The notes: a model not told the origin generated them from the letters alone. A stretch of DNA of 64,000 nt from Hevea brasiliensis (GCF_030052815.1 NC_079505.1:29016992-29080991), one strand, 5' to 3'; counted from the stretch's first letter, positions 32,570 through 44,629 are shown. Made by a program: numbers and translations.

Positions 32570-33590
32570 TACCCAAGAATCATCTTACAATAGTCATACG
32601 CTTATTTTCTCCTTTCTATATGATCGTAAGACATTTAACAATCTAATACAATGTTTACTTTGTTTGGATAACACCAATCTCCTCTTACTATTATGTTGTC
32701 TAATATTTCACCACGTTCCTTCTTGAATGACCCTTGAGGTCATATTAGAATCATTCATCGTGCATTGGTCCTCCGACCATTCTAGTCCATAGTCTTCCTC
32801 ACATTCGAATATTTCTTTGTTACATATGAATCAACTGCTCAAGTCTCTACTTCCATAACTCTTTTATCTCACAATGTTCTATAACTTACTTCCTTTTGTA
32901 CTGAACTATAACCTTTCGATATTTTAACTTTTGAGTTTTAGATCCCTAAGTAGGATTTTCAAACTTATTTCTAACAATTAAATTCTGTCCTGGCATAACT
33001 ATGCCAAAACAGATGCCGTTGGCAACTATTCTCATCTAGGTGTACTATCGGTTAGTACGTAGCTCTACACAATAATCTCAAGTTAGTAATCAGAATCTGC
33101 ACTTACAAAGATAAACATCAAGAACATTGCATAGTTACTACGATACATCCCAATAGATCAAACTTTGTTATCTTTTATTCTTTTTGAATTCACTGATATT
33201 CGAATCTTATTCTGATTACAATATCCATTAGCAATTTCTAATAGTAACCTCCTTGCCCTTATCAAGAGCAATTCCATTACTGCATCTTACTTTTACGTCC
33301 TCTTGCCTTACATTAAGTAAGCTCACTAATTAGCTTTATAATTTATGGTGTGTTAGAAAATACTTTTCGCCGATAAACTCTTTCAAAACTAATTTCACTT
33401 ATTATCACAATCCTTATCTTAAGGGCTAATCACTAATGCGTCAAAATTTATTCCTCTCAGAACGAATAACAATGTAACATATAGTTCTAACACTAATGTA
33501 AAAATATGAAAATTCCAGTGTCAAACAATAAATATATATAACTCACTTGCTAATTGAGAAAGTACCAAAGAATGATGTCAAAAGTCTCTT
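32570..33590 (-). other. Unidentified ~1 kb internal segment of element C
   Basis: AT-rich sequence between the protease start and the polypurine tract, in place of pol. No long frame, no motif of reverse transcriptase, RNase H or integrase, and no repeat seen elsewhere in the window. It could be captured sequence, a relic of the element's own noncoding DNA, or pol decayed beyond recognition. Confidence 0.6.
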
Positions 33591-34783
33591 CTTTTCTCGT
33601 CAGATAGCAGATACTCGCTGAAGCATCACCTGCTTTGGCTGATTCACGTGAGTCCGACTTCTAGGTGTACTACCCTACCTCTACCTTTGCCTCTACTAAC
33701 GATGGTGAACTCTTTGGGGTAGAAACTTGGGTTGATCCCTTTGGTGTAGTAAATGATCCGTAACGACTGGATTTACACAATCCTTAGCAAAATGACCGCC
33801 TCCACAATTAAAGCATGCTCCTACGGCTCTATAACATACCCCACTATGTGGTTTACCACAAGTTTCACAAAGTCGATCCGACAAGCGATTGGTTTCCGTT
33901 GAGTTGGTGATCGGATCGAGGTGGTTTCATCCAAAAGATCTATCTCTGGGACTTCTTACTATCTCCGTCAGATCCCCAAAGTTTTTCCTATTTCCATTAG
34001 GACCACTTGAACTCTGCTCGACTTTCCTCTTTTTCGCCTTCTCCGATTTCTTTTTCTCAAGAGCCGCCAGATTCAATTCTTTCTAATTCTAGTGCTTGAG
34101 AAATAAGTTCGTAGAAGTTGTTATGTTTGAATCACCACTTGTAACTGATACTAGGCTTCAAGCGGTTTCAAACCTCTTACATCTCTCCGCTGGTAGAAAG
34201 TAGACTTACTGTATAATGGCTTAGGCGGGAGAATTCCCTTTCATACTCAGCCACTGATCTGCCCCCCTATTTCAGACTTAGGAATTCTTGCAGCTTCTGG
34301 TCTACATAAGCATCAGGGACATATTTTTGCCTGAATTCTCGAGAAGTCATTCCATGTTAGCACCGCAGTTCTATCAGATCGTGGGGATGGTTTTCCACTC
34401 ATAAGCATCCCCGTAGCAAAGATACCGAGTACTCAAATCTAAGCTCCTCTGTGCAATGCGCTTTCTTGAATACCCTATCCATCCTCTCTAACCATTGTTC
34501 GCCTCTAGAGGATCTATCGTCCCCTTGAACTCTATAGCCCCATACTTCATCAATTTGTCATATTGTCTAGCGTAAGATCGTGGTTGTACCACCGGTGTCC
34601 GTATTGGGACTTGAGTAGGCACATTACCATCCATTTGTTGGAACATTGCACCATCTCACGAGCGAAAAGCAGAATCATGCAGATGCTGCGGTGGTGCATC
34701 GAACCATCGACATTATGTAGGCAGGGGCATCCCTTGCACCTCAGCCTCAATAGATTGATCGATCAACGATCACCCTCTTCCAT
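33590..34783 (-). pseudogene. gag (and start of protease), element C, decayed
   Basis: On the minus strand an ATG at 34783 corresponds to the gag start of A. Fragments of the capsid-like block lie around 34270-34550. The double zinc knuckle CETCGKPHSGVC and CFNCGGGHFAKDC is at 33750-33870. A basic linker follows, and then sequence resembling the RVYA...GTFS start of protease near 33590-33650 before similarity ends. Many one- or two-base gaps relative to A occur at CAG/CTG sites, so part of the decay may be consensus error. Confidence 0.8.
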
Positions 34784-34808
34784 AGTCAATGCGAGGATTT
34801 TAGATCTC

Positions 34809-37800
34809 CTAAACCAATAACACAAGGAGATTTCCTCCGTTAGTGCATATTTATAATGTAATGTATCAGATGTATCAAACAATGATATTGAGCAGCTTGT
34901 ACTGTGAAGAAAGAATATTCAAATGACAGTGAAAAGAATTTAAAAACTTTGCTCGATACCACTAAAACATGTCACACCCTACCCCTCAGAAGGCATAACA
35001 TGATCCGTAGTATACCTAATGAATTACCAACTCCGTCATCGATAATCCATTAAATACACTACAAGGGATTTTAAAAACTTTTCTTACTTCTTTTACAAAG
35101 GTGAGCACTATTTACAGTGTGAAAGACTTTGGTGAATCAAGTGAAACAACTAACTCATTTGATTTATTTGGAATATTCAGAAAAATTTTGGCAAGGTGCC
35201 ATTTGTATTTTGGACAAAACAGTTCTTCAGAAAACTTGTAAAAAGCACTTCAATATATTTTCAAATCTCAACTCCAACATTTTTATCAACACAACACATT
35301 TCTCAAGTCAAATCCACAGTGATTTTCAAAGACTAAGATACAAAGATATAACACAATTTTTACAAGCCAAATACCTCATAATTATTTTACAACTTTATCA
35401 GATAACTTAAATTTACAAATCGCTCAAAACCAAGAACAAAATATACATACAAAGGAATATACATTACATACAAAATGCCACATGTGGTATACTCACTATA
35501 CCCAAAAATCTCTCATTGGCGATACTAGCAAATTAGCTCACGCTCTGTCTCTCTCTACCGTGACAATAAAAAGCTATCGCTGAGACAATGTCTCAGTGGT
35601 GCACAACATTAACCAAATACAAATTTTAAATCACAATTCATAAATCATATCAATAGTGGATACTTAAAACCATAGTTAAATTCAAGACAATAAATGTCAA
35701 CAAGAATTTAAACTCCATTTGTTAATATGAGAATAATTTTCAATTTGTCAGATCATGGTTGAATTCATTAGATGATATGTCAATAAGAGTTTAAATCAAT
35801 TTCACAATCTCACAATACATAATAACACAATTCGATCAAATAATCAAGAATACAAGTTGCCAATCTATAACACAATTTAGGCCATGACACAATTTTTCCA
35901 TATATGCCGTGTTGTACACCACGACAAGACATGCTCACCCCAATAATCACAATCAATGAGGGAGGAAGCTAGCTATATAATGAGAACTCATCCATACTCA
36001 CCTCAGACTGGGAAGTCAAAGAGGGAGGAACAGCATCATACTCCCCCCAGACTAGTAAGTCAAAGAGGGAGGAATAATCCCACTCACCCCATTAATGGAG
36101 GAGGAACATATTATCGCTGTCATGCCAATTGTGAGTCAAAACAATTCCAAACATTTTATTCAAATGATCCGTAAGAATCCAATAAATTTCCAAAGTTATA
36201 ATTTCATTCACAAAATGGCAACACAATTGTAATTCACTTCAATTTCCACAAAACCATTTACATGCTTTTCAATCAATAAGTATCCATCAAATACCATTCA
36301 AACAATTTTTCACGCTTTCAAACCATTCACAATGTTTTTCAATCAATAAGTGTCCACCAAACACATTTCCACAATTTAAAACAATGATATGCAAATAGTC
36401 AATATTTATTTCCATTGAAAATAATTCAAAAGAAACAGCTTGTTGTGCACAAACCTCGATGATCGCCCCTCGATCCGACTCTGTTTCCTTCCCTTTTCCG
36501 AGTCTTTGGTAATCGAGAAACACAATTTGAAGTGTTTCAAGACTAATTTAAACTGCTCTATCGATGGTGTTTGGTAAATAATGCACGAACTCAATTATTC
36601 ACTTAATCACCTAATATACCGACCCTCGCTATGCTTTTAGGTAAATTAGGTTTTAGTGTCGTTAATATGTCACATTTGATAGGTTTTAGGTTTGGTATGT
36701 TTTACCAAAGTCATTTCTTGCTTAGTGCATTTTAATGCAAATTGTCGATTCCGGACACCGGTTTGACCTAACCGACGATCTAGTTCCTAGGTTTTCGCGT
36801 CTCGGTCAAAACTACAAACTTGTAGATTTAGGTCTTATGGACCGCGGTGCAAAATTTCAGGTCAATCCGAGTTAAGTAGACCGAGTTATGGTCATTACAC
36901 TCTTGCTGGTCAAATGGTACCATTTTAGGTCAATTTTAGGTCAAATTGGTCAATTCTGGTTCGGCCAGTTTTTGGACCCGAACTTGTGCAAGTTGTTTGA
37001 CCATCTTATGGTCATTTCTGGGCTTTGGTGTCTTCATAAGACTTTTAGGTATGGGTCTTAACTATTCTTGGTTAAAATTTCAGGTCAATTGGACCTGGTT
37101 TGAGTGAGTTATGGCCTAAACACTCACTGCTGCCAAATTGGTCATTTTTCAGGTCCTAATTGCACCTAATCCGAATTGGTCATTTTTTTAGGTCACCTTG
37201 CAAGCAGAATTTTGGCATGGTTTCTCAATGAAAGTTGGCACATTTTGTGCCTAGTTTCACCTCAAATTGGTCTCATACCAATTGAGGTTACACATTTAAG
37301 GTTATAGGCTAAAATGTGTACTGCCCTCAATATGCTTTTCACACCCCATTCAAAACACATATTTACCTTGCAAAGTTTACTTCCATACCCTACCAAATCA
37401 GTTTTGGTACATTACCAAAAGCACTTTCTACTTTACATTAACATTATTTTGGGCAGATTCCAATCAGCCTCAACACACCAATATCATTCACAATTACAAT
37501 TTCTAAGTACTATTACAAACACACCTAACCATTACAAATTTTACACACACTTTACAAGATCAATCTACATACATATCATCAATCCTTCTAGGTTAATATT
37601 CTGCATACATTTCCTTCAATATATACCATTACTCAAGTGTCCCCAAGCTGCCACAAACCATTCTTCAACATCAAAGTGCCGCCATTTTACAATTTCCCAT
37701 CCAAGTGCATAAATCACCACATAAACATGAAATAATTCACTAGGTTACTAATTCATCATGATCAACACCATTTCTCATCAATTATATGCACAAATATCTC

Positions 37801-37936
37801 ATCAAAAACGTGACTCATGGCTGTCCAAAATGAAAACAACAATAACCCTTCAAACTCAAAATTTTCTTTCACCAAACTAACACCCATAACATGAACATAA
37901 ACTTTAACAAAGAAATTCTCAAAAATGCAAACTTAC
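34809..37936 (-). other. Candidate leader intron, element C
   Basis: Minus-strand donor TAAAG|GTAAGTTTGC (G at 37936) in the 5' LTR and acceptor TTATTGGTTTAG ending 34809, 26 bases before the gag ATG. Same geometry as in A and B. Confidence 0.4.
34951..34961 (-). other. Primer-binding site, element C
   Basis: Reads TGGTATCGAGC on the minus strand, one base short of TGGTATCAGAGC. The missing base falls in a CAG/CTG site. Confidence 0.8.
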
Positions 37937-38803
37937 CTTTAATTGTAACTTGCTAAACCTTCATCAAACTTCTCAAAATTAGTATCAATATCTTCCTTGT
38001 GATGTGTAGACAAAGTTTAATGAAGAACACTAAGAGGTTGGAGTTGAAAATGGAGAGTTAAGAAAGCTTGCATGAAAATGGCTATGGAGTTTCCTTCACT
38101 CTTCAATTCGGCAATTTGAATGCAAATGAGGAAGATGACTTATTCAGCTGCATTTTAAGTGTACACATGTCCCACTATGTATTTAATTAATCCCTTAGTG
38201 GTCCACTTAGTCACTTAATCATATAATAAAGTAATTATTCATTTATTCCACATTTAACCCATAATTTCCACTATTTATTTTAGGTACCACCAATTTAATT
38301 TTTCATTTTATTTTCTAAGTGTAATACTATTTATTTTTAATGGACATTTAGGTCAAAAGACACTTCGATGTCAAATGACCATAATGCCCTGCTCGTGGCA
38401 TTCCCGATTTTTCAGACACTGGGTTTTGTCTGCTTTTCGATTTCTCACTTTTCTTTGTACTAATTATTTAATTTTTCTTTGATATTTCTAATGATATTTA
38501 TTCTTCAACAAGGGTCTATTTATGTCCCAAAATGTTTTCCGTGGTTCCTCGCATGTGTAATACCAACGGTCCACGCCGTGACTTCCCAAAGGCGTCACCC
38601 ATCGTTAGGTTTCCTTGCTGCTTAACTTGATCACATTTCTTTGCAATCATTTTTCCTTTGTTTTTCTTGTACTTTCTTTTCTTTTATTTCATTATTTTAT
38701 GTCTCCTCACTCTCATTGAAGTGTGGTTCTAGGCATCCTAGCTGTCCGGACAACACTGGTCACTGGAGCAGCAGAACGCACTACCGAACTTAGGGGTGTT
38801 ACA
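34970..38803 (-). repeat. 5' LTR of element C
   Basis: 3834 bp, same ends as 28695-32534. Most differences between the two are 1-4 base changes at CTG/CAG or GG runs. The plus-strand frame at 37314-37712 mirrors one in the other LTR and is not a gene. Confidence 0.93.
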
Positions 38804-39762
38804 ATCCCACTTTCTATCATATCTGACCGAGACCCAAGGTTTACATCAAGATTCTGGAAGAAGTTGCATGAATCCTTGGGTACACAACTCCATTTCAGCA
38901 CAGCTTTCCATCCTCAGACGGATGGGCAATCAGAAAGAGTAATCCAGGTAAACAACTGAAACCAATTGAACTAATGCAAATATTGAACTGAAATGATAAT
39001 AATAACATGAAATATATGTCAGGTCCTTGAGGATATGCTGAGGAGTTGTGTCATTGAGTTTGAGGGAAGTTGGGATAGATACCTTCCACTGGCAGAATTC
39101 GCATACAACAATAGCTATCAAGCTAGCATCCAAATGGCCCCGTATGAAGCACTGTATGGGAGGAAATGTAGAACTCCAGTGTGCTGGACTGAATTGGGCG
39201 AAGACAAGCTGGTAGGGCCAGACCTGGTGAAACAGACTAAGGAAAAAGTGAAAATAATCAAAGCTAACCTGAAGATTGCCTCCGATAGACAGAAGTCTTA
39301 TGCCGACCTGAAGAGAAAAGAGATAGAATATACAGTTGGTGATAAAGTGTTTCTCAAAGTTTCACCATGGAAGAAAATACTGAGGTTTGGAAGAAAGGGT
39401 AAGTTAAGCCCTAGGTTCATTGGCCCATATGAAGTTATTGAACGTGTGGGACCAGTAGCCTACAGGCTAGCTTTACCACCAGAGCTGGATAAGATCCACA
39501 ATGTGTTCCACGTGTCTATGCTAAGAAGATACCGCTCAGATCCTTCACATGTCATCTCCATGGAAGAAATTGAAGTACAACCAGATTTGACATATGAAGA
39601 GGAACCCATAGGGATCCTAGCTCGGGAAGTAAAAGAGTTGAGGAATAAGCAGATTCCACTGGTGAAAGTGCTTTGGAGGCACCACAACACCGAGGAGGCA
39701 ACTTGGGAAAGTGAAGAGATGATGAGGCAATAGTTCCCTCAACTGTTTGCATCAGGTAAATT
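38804..39762 (+). pseudogene. Integrase C-terminal part with chromodomain, element B
   Basis: Resumes after C with the second target duplicate and [15 protein letters not shown] (second catalytic Asp) and [13 protein letters not shown] (Glu of DDE) up to 38947. A 75-bp GT-AG insertion follows, then VLEDMLRSCVIEFEGSWDR from 39023 through VFHVSMLRRYRSDPSHV. The chromodomain is EPIGILAREVKELRNKQIP to ATWESEEMM at about 39600-39715. A TAG at 39731 replaces the Gln expected in MRQQ; similarity goes on to FPQLFASG. Confidence 0.92.
38948..39022 (+). other. Candidate 75-bp intron in integrase of element B
   Basis: Starts GTAAAC after CCAG and ends ATATATGTCAG before GTCC, exactly between the codons of VIQ and VLED. 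It is AT-rich, has a CTAAT branch-like sequence and in-frame TGA codons. At the same place element A has no insertion. Confidence 0.65.
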
Positions 39763-39795
39763 TCAAGGACGAAATTTTTATTAGAGGGGAAGAGT
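39758..39795 (+). other. Palindrome and polypurine tract, element B
   Basis: AAATTTCAAGGACGAAATTT (39758-39777), then AGAGGGGAAGAG before the LTR TG at 39796. Confidence 0.85.
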
Positions 39796-42700
39796 TGTAA
39801 CATCCTCACTTTAGCTAGTCCGTACAGTCTACTGTTCCGGTGACTAATGTCGGTCCAGGCAGCTAGAATGTTTGAAATTATAAATAGACTAGAGTGAGGA
39901 GTTATTAAGTAACTAAATAATGCTCATAAAAATCAAAGAAAAATTTTAGAAACCAAATACACTAAGGTTAAACGAAATAAACACCAAGGATGGGTAACCC
40001 AAACTATGACGGTGAAGGTCAAGTAATTTTCTAGACTGTGGGAAAAATTATAAAATAATTATTGAGACTCGGAGAAGGGTTATTAAGGTTCTTATGGCAT
40101 TAGAATGCCAAGAAAATACTTAGAAAAAGTTTTCTATCGGTACACACAATTTTGGCTCTGTAAGTCAAACTGAGGGCATTTTGGTCATTTCTGCCTTCAG
40201 AGATTATTTTTGTACTACTTGTCCATTTACGTAAATGAATTATATGACATAAAATATGAATAAATGTTGTTAAAAATTTAATTGAAATTAAATAGACAAG
40301 AAATGGTGAGAAATTGAAAGAAAATGAAATAATGACATCATAATGATGTCATTAAAATTCTCCCAACCAATCAAAACTTGACACATGGCATAATCTTAGT
40401 TAAAAGAGGCTAAATGGGCAGAAAATGAAAATAATCAGAAGACCTTCTCCTTTCTTCTTCTTAGCGCCACCACCTCCTCCATAGCTAACCAAAACCAAGC
40501 TTTTCAAAGCTTGATTCCACCACTTTCTACCCAACAAAACCCTAACCTAGCAATACAAAAAGTGTTCTTACCTCTTGGCAAGTCTTTGGGAGCAAAAGAA
40601 AAGGAAAAGACGAACCCTAGCAAGTGAAAAATCTCACTCCATAAGAGGTTAGTGACTAAAACCTTAAATTTCAATTCAATTTCATGTTTAAGCACTATAT
40701 TGGTGATTAAATGACAAAGAAACTTGATGAAAGACATTGGTATGCCATCCCTTATTTTTGGCAGCCATGGTTAGGGTTTGATGGTGTTGAATTTAATGAA
40801 TTTAAAAGGGTATTAGGGCTGCCCACAATATGTATTTGCTAAGTAGATTGATGAAATAAAGTGAAAAATGCATGAGTTTGAAATTGTTGAGTTAGGGTTT
40901 CAATTGAAAAAATGAGACTTTGATCTTGTGATGATGGAAGTAGGTTTTAATGGTCAATTAGTGACCATTTGGTTTGGTTTGAACCAGAAATGAAGTGAAT
41001 TGGGTTGTGGGATTTGAGGTTGGAGTGGCTGCCTTGTGTAACCTGCAGGTTTGGCTGTGAGTCCAGCCTGTTTGGACAGCCATAAATTGAATTATAGAGG
41101 TTTAATTGGTGTTTGGCCAATTGAACATGAAACTAGACACATAATGGCACAACTTTGATGAAGAAACCATGCCCAGAAAACCAAACCAACTTGACCAAAA
41201 GCTTGCCCTAATTCGGGTGGCTTGCACTCTGCCTGGGCAAAATGACCAAATGAACAGTGTTTGGTCATTTGGCCATAACTCAATGTAGAAAGGTCCAATT
41301 GACCTGAAAGTTTACCAGCAACAAGGTGACATATAGACCAACAACTTTCATGAAGAAACCTGACCCAAATTATAACCATAACCTAGTCAAATTGCCAACC
41401 AAAGTTGAGTCACCAAATCTGGCAGAATCAGTTTTGCCCAGAATTTTGGAATCTACCCAATCCGGCCAGTTATGGTATTTAGGCCATAACTTGAGCTACA
41501 AACCTCCAAATAGAGTGATTCAAAAAACGAAATTCATCTAGACAAAAAAAGGAACAACTTTTATGTTGATCACTTTTCCAAAATTCCACTGCAAAGATGA
41601 CTAATGGAACGGTAAAAACAGAGCATGAAAACTGAAATTTTTGTCTAATTATCATTAAGCTTAGGGATGGTATTGGCAATCAATACCAACAAGTTAAAAA
41701 TACAAAATGTGGTATGTTGATGATATTTAAATTAATTTAGCTATTGCCAATGCAAAAGTCAACATTTTAGTTGACCAATGAAGTGAATAGTAATCATAAA
41801 AATACAATTTCAAAGAATTACTTAAATGAAAAGTGCCAAATGCCCTAGTAGGCCTAATGTGATTGGATTGGATAGGTTGGCATGCCACTAGGTTCTATTA
41901 GCAGATCTGTATGGCTTCATGCCATTCGTGTTTCATGGCTTCCCATGCCATTCTCAGAATATAATAGCCTTTGGCTATGATATTGAGTTGTTATACTTGG
42001 GTTTAATCCTCGATAATTATTACGCCTTATTAGTCGCTCATGCACACCGAGACACAATGTGACCGATGGTGTGATGGTCCGAGGTACTTAGTACCCAAAG
42101 GCGGCTTACCGCTTGTCCAATGAGTTGACTAAATTAGGTTACTCGGGCAATGTTAATAAATTTTACCAAACTTAAATCGAATAACACTGCTATAAATATT
42201 AGAAACTAAGTCTACCCAGAAATGTAAATATTCATTCTGCATATTTTATTTTAATTTATTTTATTTTATTTTATATTGTCACCACTAAGTAGAATTGCTT
42301 AGCGCGTCGCTTTTGCCACGCGCTAGTACTAGAGACTTAGCTGGGGAGTCCAGCAGACCGCATACTGGGTGAGCCATCATATTCGCGCCAGAGTTTAGAG
42401 TCACCTCACATTGCAAAGGCATTTGGTAGGACATTAGGCCATCTGGGATATTTTGATATTTTGTCATTTTGTATTTTGTAAACTTTTGTTATGTACATTA
42501 TAAACTCATGTAATCATATTTTTGCTGTAATTATCTATGAACTGTGTTCAGAAATAAATATGAGTGTTTCTCATTGAATTTGGTATGATATGAGATTAAT
42601 GAAAATTTTGAGATATTGAAGTGAATTGAGAAATTGTTGAGAATATATTGGAGGTTGATTGAGAATAAGGTGATGATATTATTGGGAGTGTTTTTAACAA

Positions 42701-42897
42701 GTTCAGAAGAACTGTTTTTCCAATTTATAGCCAAGACTCACGATTTTCTATAAAATTTATAAAAATTTAGTTTTATCAAAAATTATAAATAAATGAATTA
42801 AAAAGGATTAATTGAAATTGAAAAATGAATTGGTGTTCCGACACACTGAGTGGCATAACTTGCTCGGCTACACTATAGACGGGTAAGGGGTGTCACA
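39796..42897 (+). repeat. 3' LTR of element B
   Basis: 3102 bp, aligned over its full length with 21712-24833. Differences are few except for clusters near 39975-40045, 42010-42120 and 42300-42415, many of them at CAG/CTG or CCGG. It keeps the TATAAATA (39879), the 11-bp-arm palindrome (40331-40353) and the donor-like GTTAGT (40648). Confidence 0.94.
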
Positions 42898-43118
42898 CAG
42901 ACCCCTCTCACATTTTGCCAGTAGAGGAGATTGAGGTGAATTCAGACCTGACATATGATGAAGAGCCCATAAAGATCTTGGCATATGAGGTAAAACAGTT
43001 GAGGAACAAACATATACCTCTAGTCAAAGTGTTGTGGAACCATCATTCAGGCCAGGAGGCTACATGGGAGCATAAGAAGGACATGAGGAGACAATACCCA
43101 CAACTATTCAGAGACTGA
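42898..43118 (+). pseudogene. Integrase chromodomain, element D (3' fragment)
   Basis: Starts with target duplicate cagac and continues the D reading frame: LPVEEIEVNSDLTYDEEPIK, VKVLWNHHSGQEATWEHKKD and the natural end YPQLFRD with TGA at 43116-43118. The chromodomain is intact. It pairs with 21199-21711 across element B. Confidence 0.9.
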
Positions 43119-43126
43119 GACCAGGT

Positions 43127-43166
43127 AAATTTCGAGGATGAAATTTATTTTTAAGGAGGGGAGAAT
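43127..43166 (+). other. Palindrome and polypurine tract, element D
   Basis: AAATTTCGAGGATGAAATTT (43127-43146), then AAGGAGGGGAGAA just before the LTR. Confidence 0.85.
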
Positions 43167-44255
43167 TGTAACACCCCGAACCTCCGAGTTATGAATAGTA
43201 CCATTTTTTGTCCGTGACTAGTACTATTCAAAGACACCTTAAGGATAAAAAATAAATAGAAAATTAATTGAGATAGGCACAATAAAAATTCAAGTGATCT
43301 AAAAATATAAGGACTCACCAGGTATATTGTAAAAGAGGGATTATGACCCGATAAGGGGCATTTTGGTCAATTCACTTTAAGAGTTTATTTTTTTTTATTT
43401 ACCTAAAGGTCAATTTAATTAAATAAAAATAAATTATTGAATTATGAAGAAATATTGAGGAAAATTTAGTGTAAATATAAAAAGAAAAGAAAGAAAATAA
43501 AATTGTAAGTTTTATGACATTTTTGACACAATTAAAATTTTTAATTGAAATAAACTAATTTTGAGAATAAATATACATAAAAGATAAGACAAATTAAAAA
43601 GCCATTTCTTTCCTTTCTTTCCCATTTAGTTACCACCCACTCTCTCTCTTTCTTTCTTTCTTCTTCTTCCTTCTTTCTCCATTGACACCCATTCTCAAAA
43701 CTCAATTCCTTGCTTTTCCTCTATGGGTTTTGCATCTAATTGGTAGAGAGCATCAAATTAATATTTGATTTAGAGATTAAAAGCAAGGGGAAACAAGAGA
43801 TTAGAAGAAAATTGAAGATTTGGGAAGTTGGAAGGAAGTCATCAAGAGGTAAGTTCTTTAATACTCATTTTGTTATACAAACCTTAAATTAAGTTATATT
43901 ATGATGAAATTTCATAAAAAAATGAAAGGAAAAATGCATGAAACATAAACTAGGGTTTTGGCCAATTTGAGAAAAATTAGGGTTTGATATATTTCAATGA
44001 AAATGATGATGAAATCAAGCGTAGTTGAAGTAGTATGCATGATTAGAGCAAAGAAATTGCATGAAATGTGTATAAATTTAATTATGGAAGATTAGGGTTC
44101 ATGGGAAAATTGGGTTTTGGTGCTAGAGAGTGAAATTGGTGTGTGTAGTGTTAAATTATGATCATTTGAGGTTTATTTAGTTTGAATTGACATTGGGTTG
44201 ATGAATGGAAGTAACGAAATGGTAGGATTAGAGAAAATTGCAAACTTTGGTATTT
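43167..44255 (+). repeat. 3' LTR of element D, cut by the assembly gap
   Basis: Begins TGTAACACCCCGAACC. It contains GGGGCATTTTGGTCAATTC at 43355, a long pyrimidine patch (about 43601-43682) and a consensus donor CAAGAG|GTAAGTTC at 43859. It does not match the LTRs of A, B or C beyond the ends. No coding frame is credible. Confidence 0.88.
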
Positions 44256-44268
44256 NNNNNNNNNNNNN
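44256..44268. other. Assembly gap, 13 N
   Basis: Exactly 13 N. The sequence after it (from 44274) equals the sequence starting at 4061, so the gap joins two pieces that overlap in content. To my knowledge optical-map hybrid scaffolding places 13 N where contigs appear to overlap. Confidence 0.97.
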
Positions 44269-44273
44269 AGCAG

Positions 44274-44629
44274 GATCATCAATGCGAGGCAATGGATATC
44301 TATTCTTTATTGTCACCTTATTCAACTACCGTAGTCTATACATAAGCGAGAGTACCGTCCTTCTTCTTAACAAACAACACTGGTGCTCCCCAAGGTGACA
44401 CACTAGGGCGAATGAAGCCCTTTTCAAGTAATTCTTGCAATTGCATCTTTAACTCCTTCAACTCTGCTGGTGCCATTCTGTATGGTGTTATGGAGATTGG
44501 ATCCACACCAGGCATAACATTAATTTCAAACTGCACTTCTCTTTTCGGAGGTAATCCTAACAATTCATCAGGAAACACATCTGGAAAGTCATATACTGTA
44601 GGGTTGTCCTTCAATGCTGGACTCCCCAC
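44274..44629 (-). pseudogene. Reverse transcriptase N-terminal fragment, element A second copy
   Basis: Same start block ([19 protein letters not shown]) and [20 protein letters not shown] as at 4113-4418. A one-base change near 44335 shifts frame before CIDY. The fragment ends at the gap. Confidence 0.88.

Larger units (their letters stand above)
28695..38803 (-). mobile_element. Element C: non-autonomous Ty3/gypsy (gag only) inserted in element B
   Basis: Two LTRs of 3840 and 3834 bp flank only 2435 bp of internal DNA, with the 5-bp target duplication atccc at 28690-28694 and 38804-38808. On the minus strand there is a primer-binding site, a decayed gag, the first residues of protease, then about 1 kb of unidentified sequence and a polypurine tract. 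Reverse transcriptase, RNase H and integrase are absent, so it must have moved using proteins of a relative such as A. The LTRs are nearly identical apart from small differences at CAG/CTG sites, making it the youngest insertion. Confidence 0.93.
21712..42897 (+). mobile_element. Element B: Ty3/gypsy Tekay-like chromovirus, interrupted by element C
   Basis: LTRs at 21712-24833 and 39796-42897 flank primer-binding site, gag, protease, reverse transcriptase, RNase H, integrase with chromodomain and polypurine tract. The 5-bp target duplication cagac is at 21707-21711 and 42898-42902, and the integrase of D reads through when B and one duplicate are removed. C sits inside the integrase with its own target duplication. 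B is the best preserved gypsy coding sequence here, yet has several stops and frameshifts. Confidence 0.95.
21199..44255 (+). mobile_element. Element D: truncated Ty3/gypsy, split by element B
   Basis: Only the integrase C-terminal half (21199-21711 and 42898-43118), polypurine tract and part of the 3' LTR (43167-44255) remain. Its 5' end is lost at the junction with copia leader. Its protein is closely related to that of element A, but its LTR start (TGTAACACCCCGAACC) is different. It is the oldest layer of the plus-strand nest because B lies inside it. Confidence 0.88.

Noticed and set aside
32570..33590. Captured host gene fragment in element C
   Set aside because: No frame, splice pattern or protein motif could be recognized; left as unidentified sequence.
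39035..39733. Stand-alone 232-codon chromodomain gene
   Set aside because: It is the continuation of the B integrase after the 75-bp insert, not a host gene.
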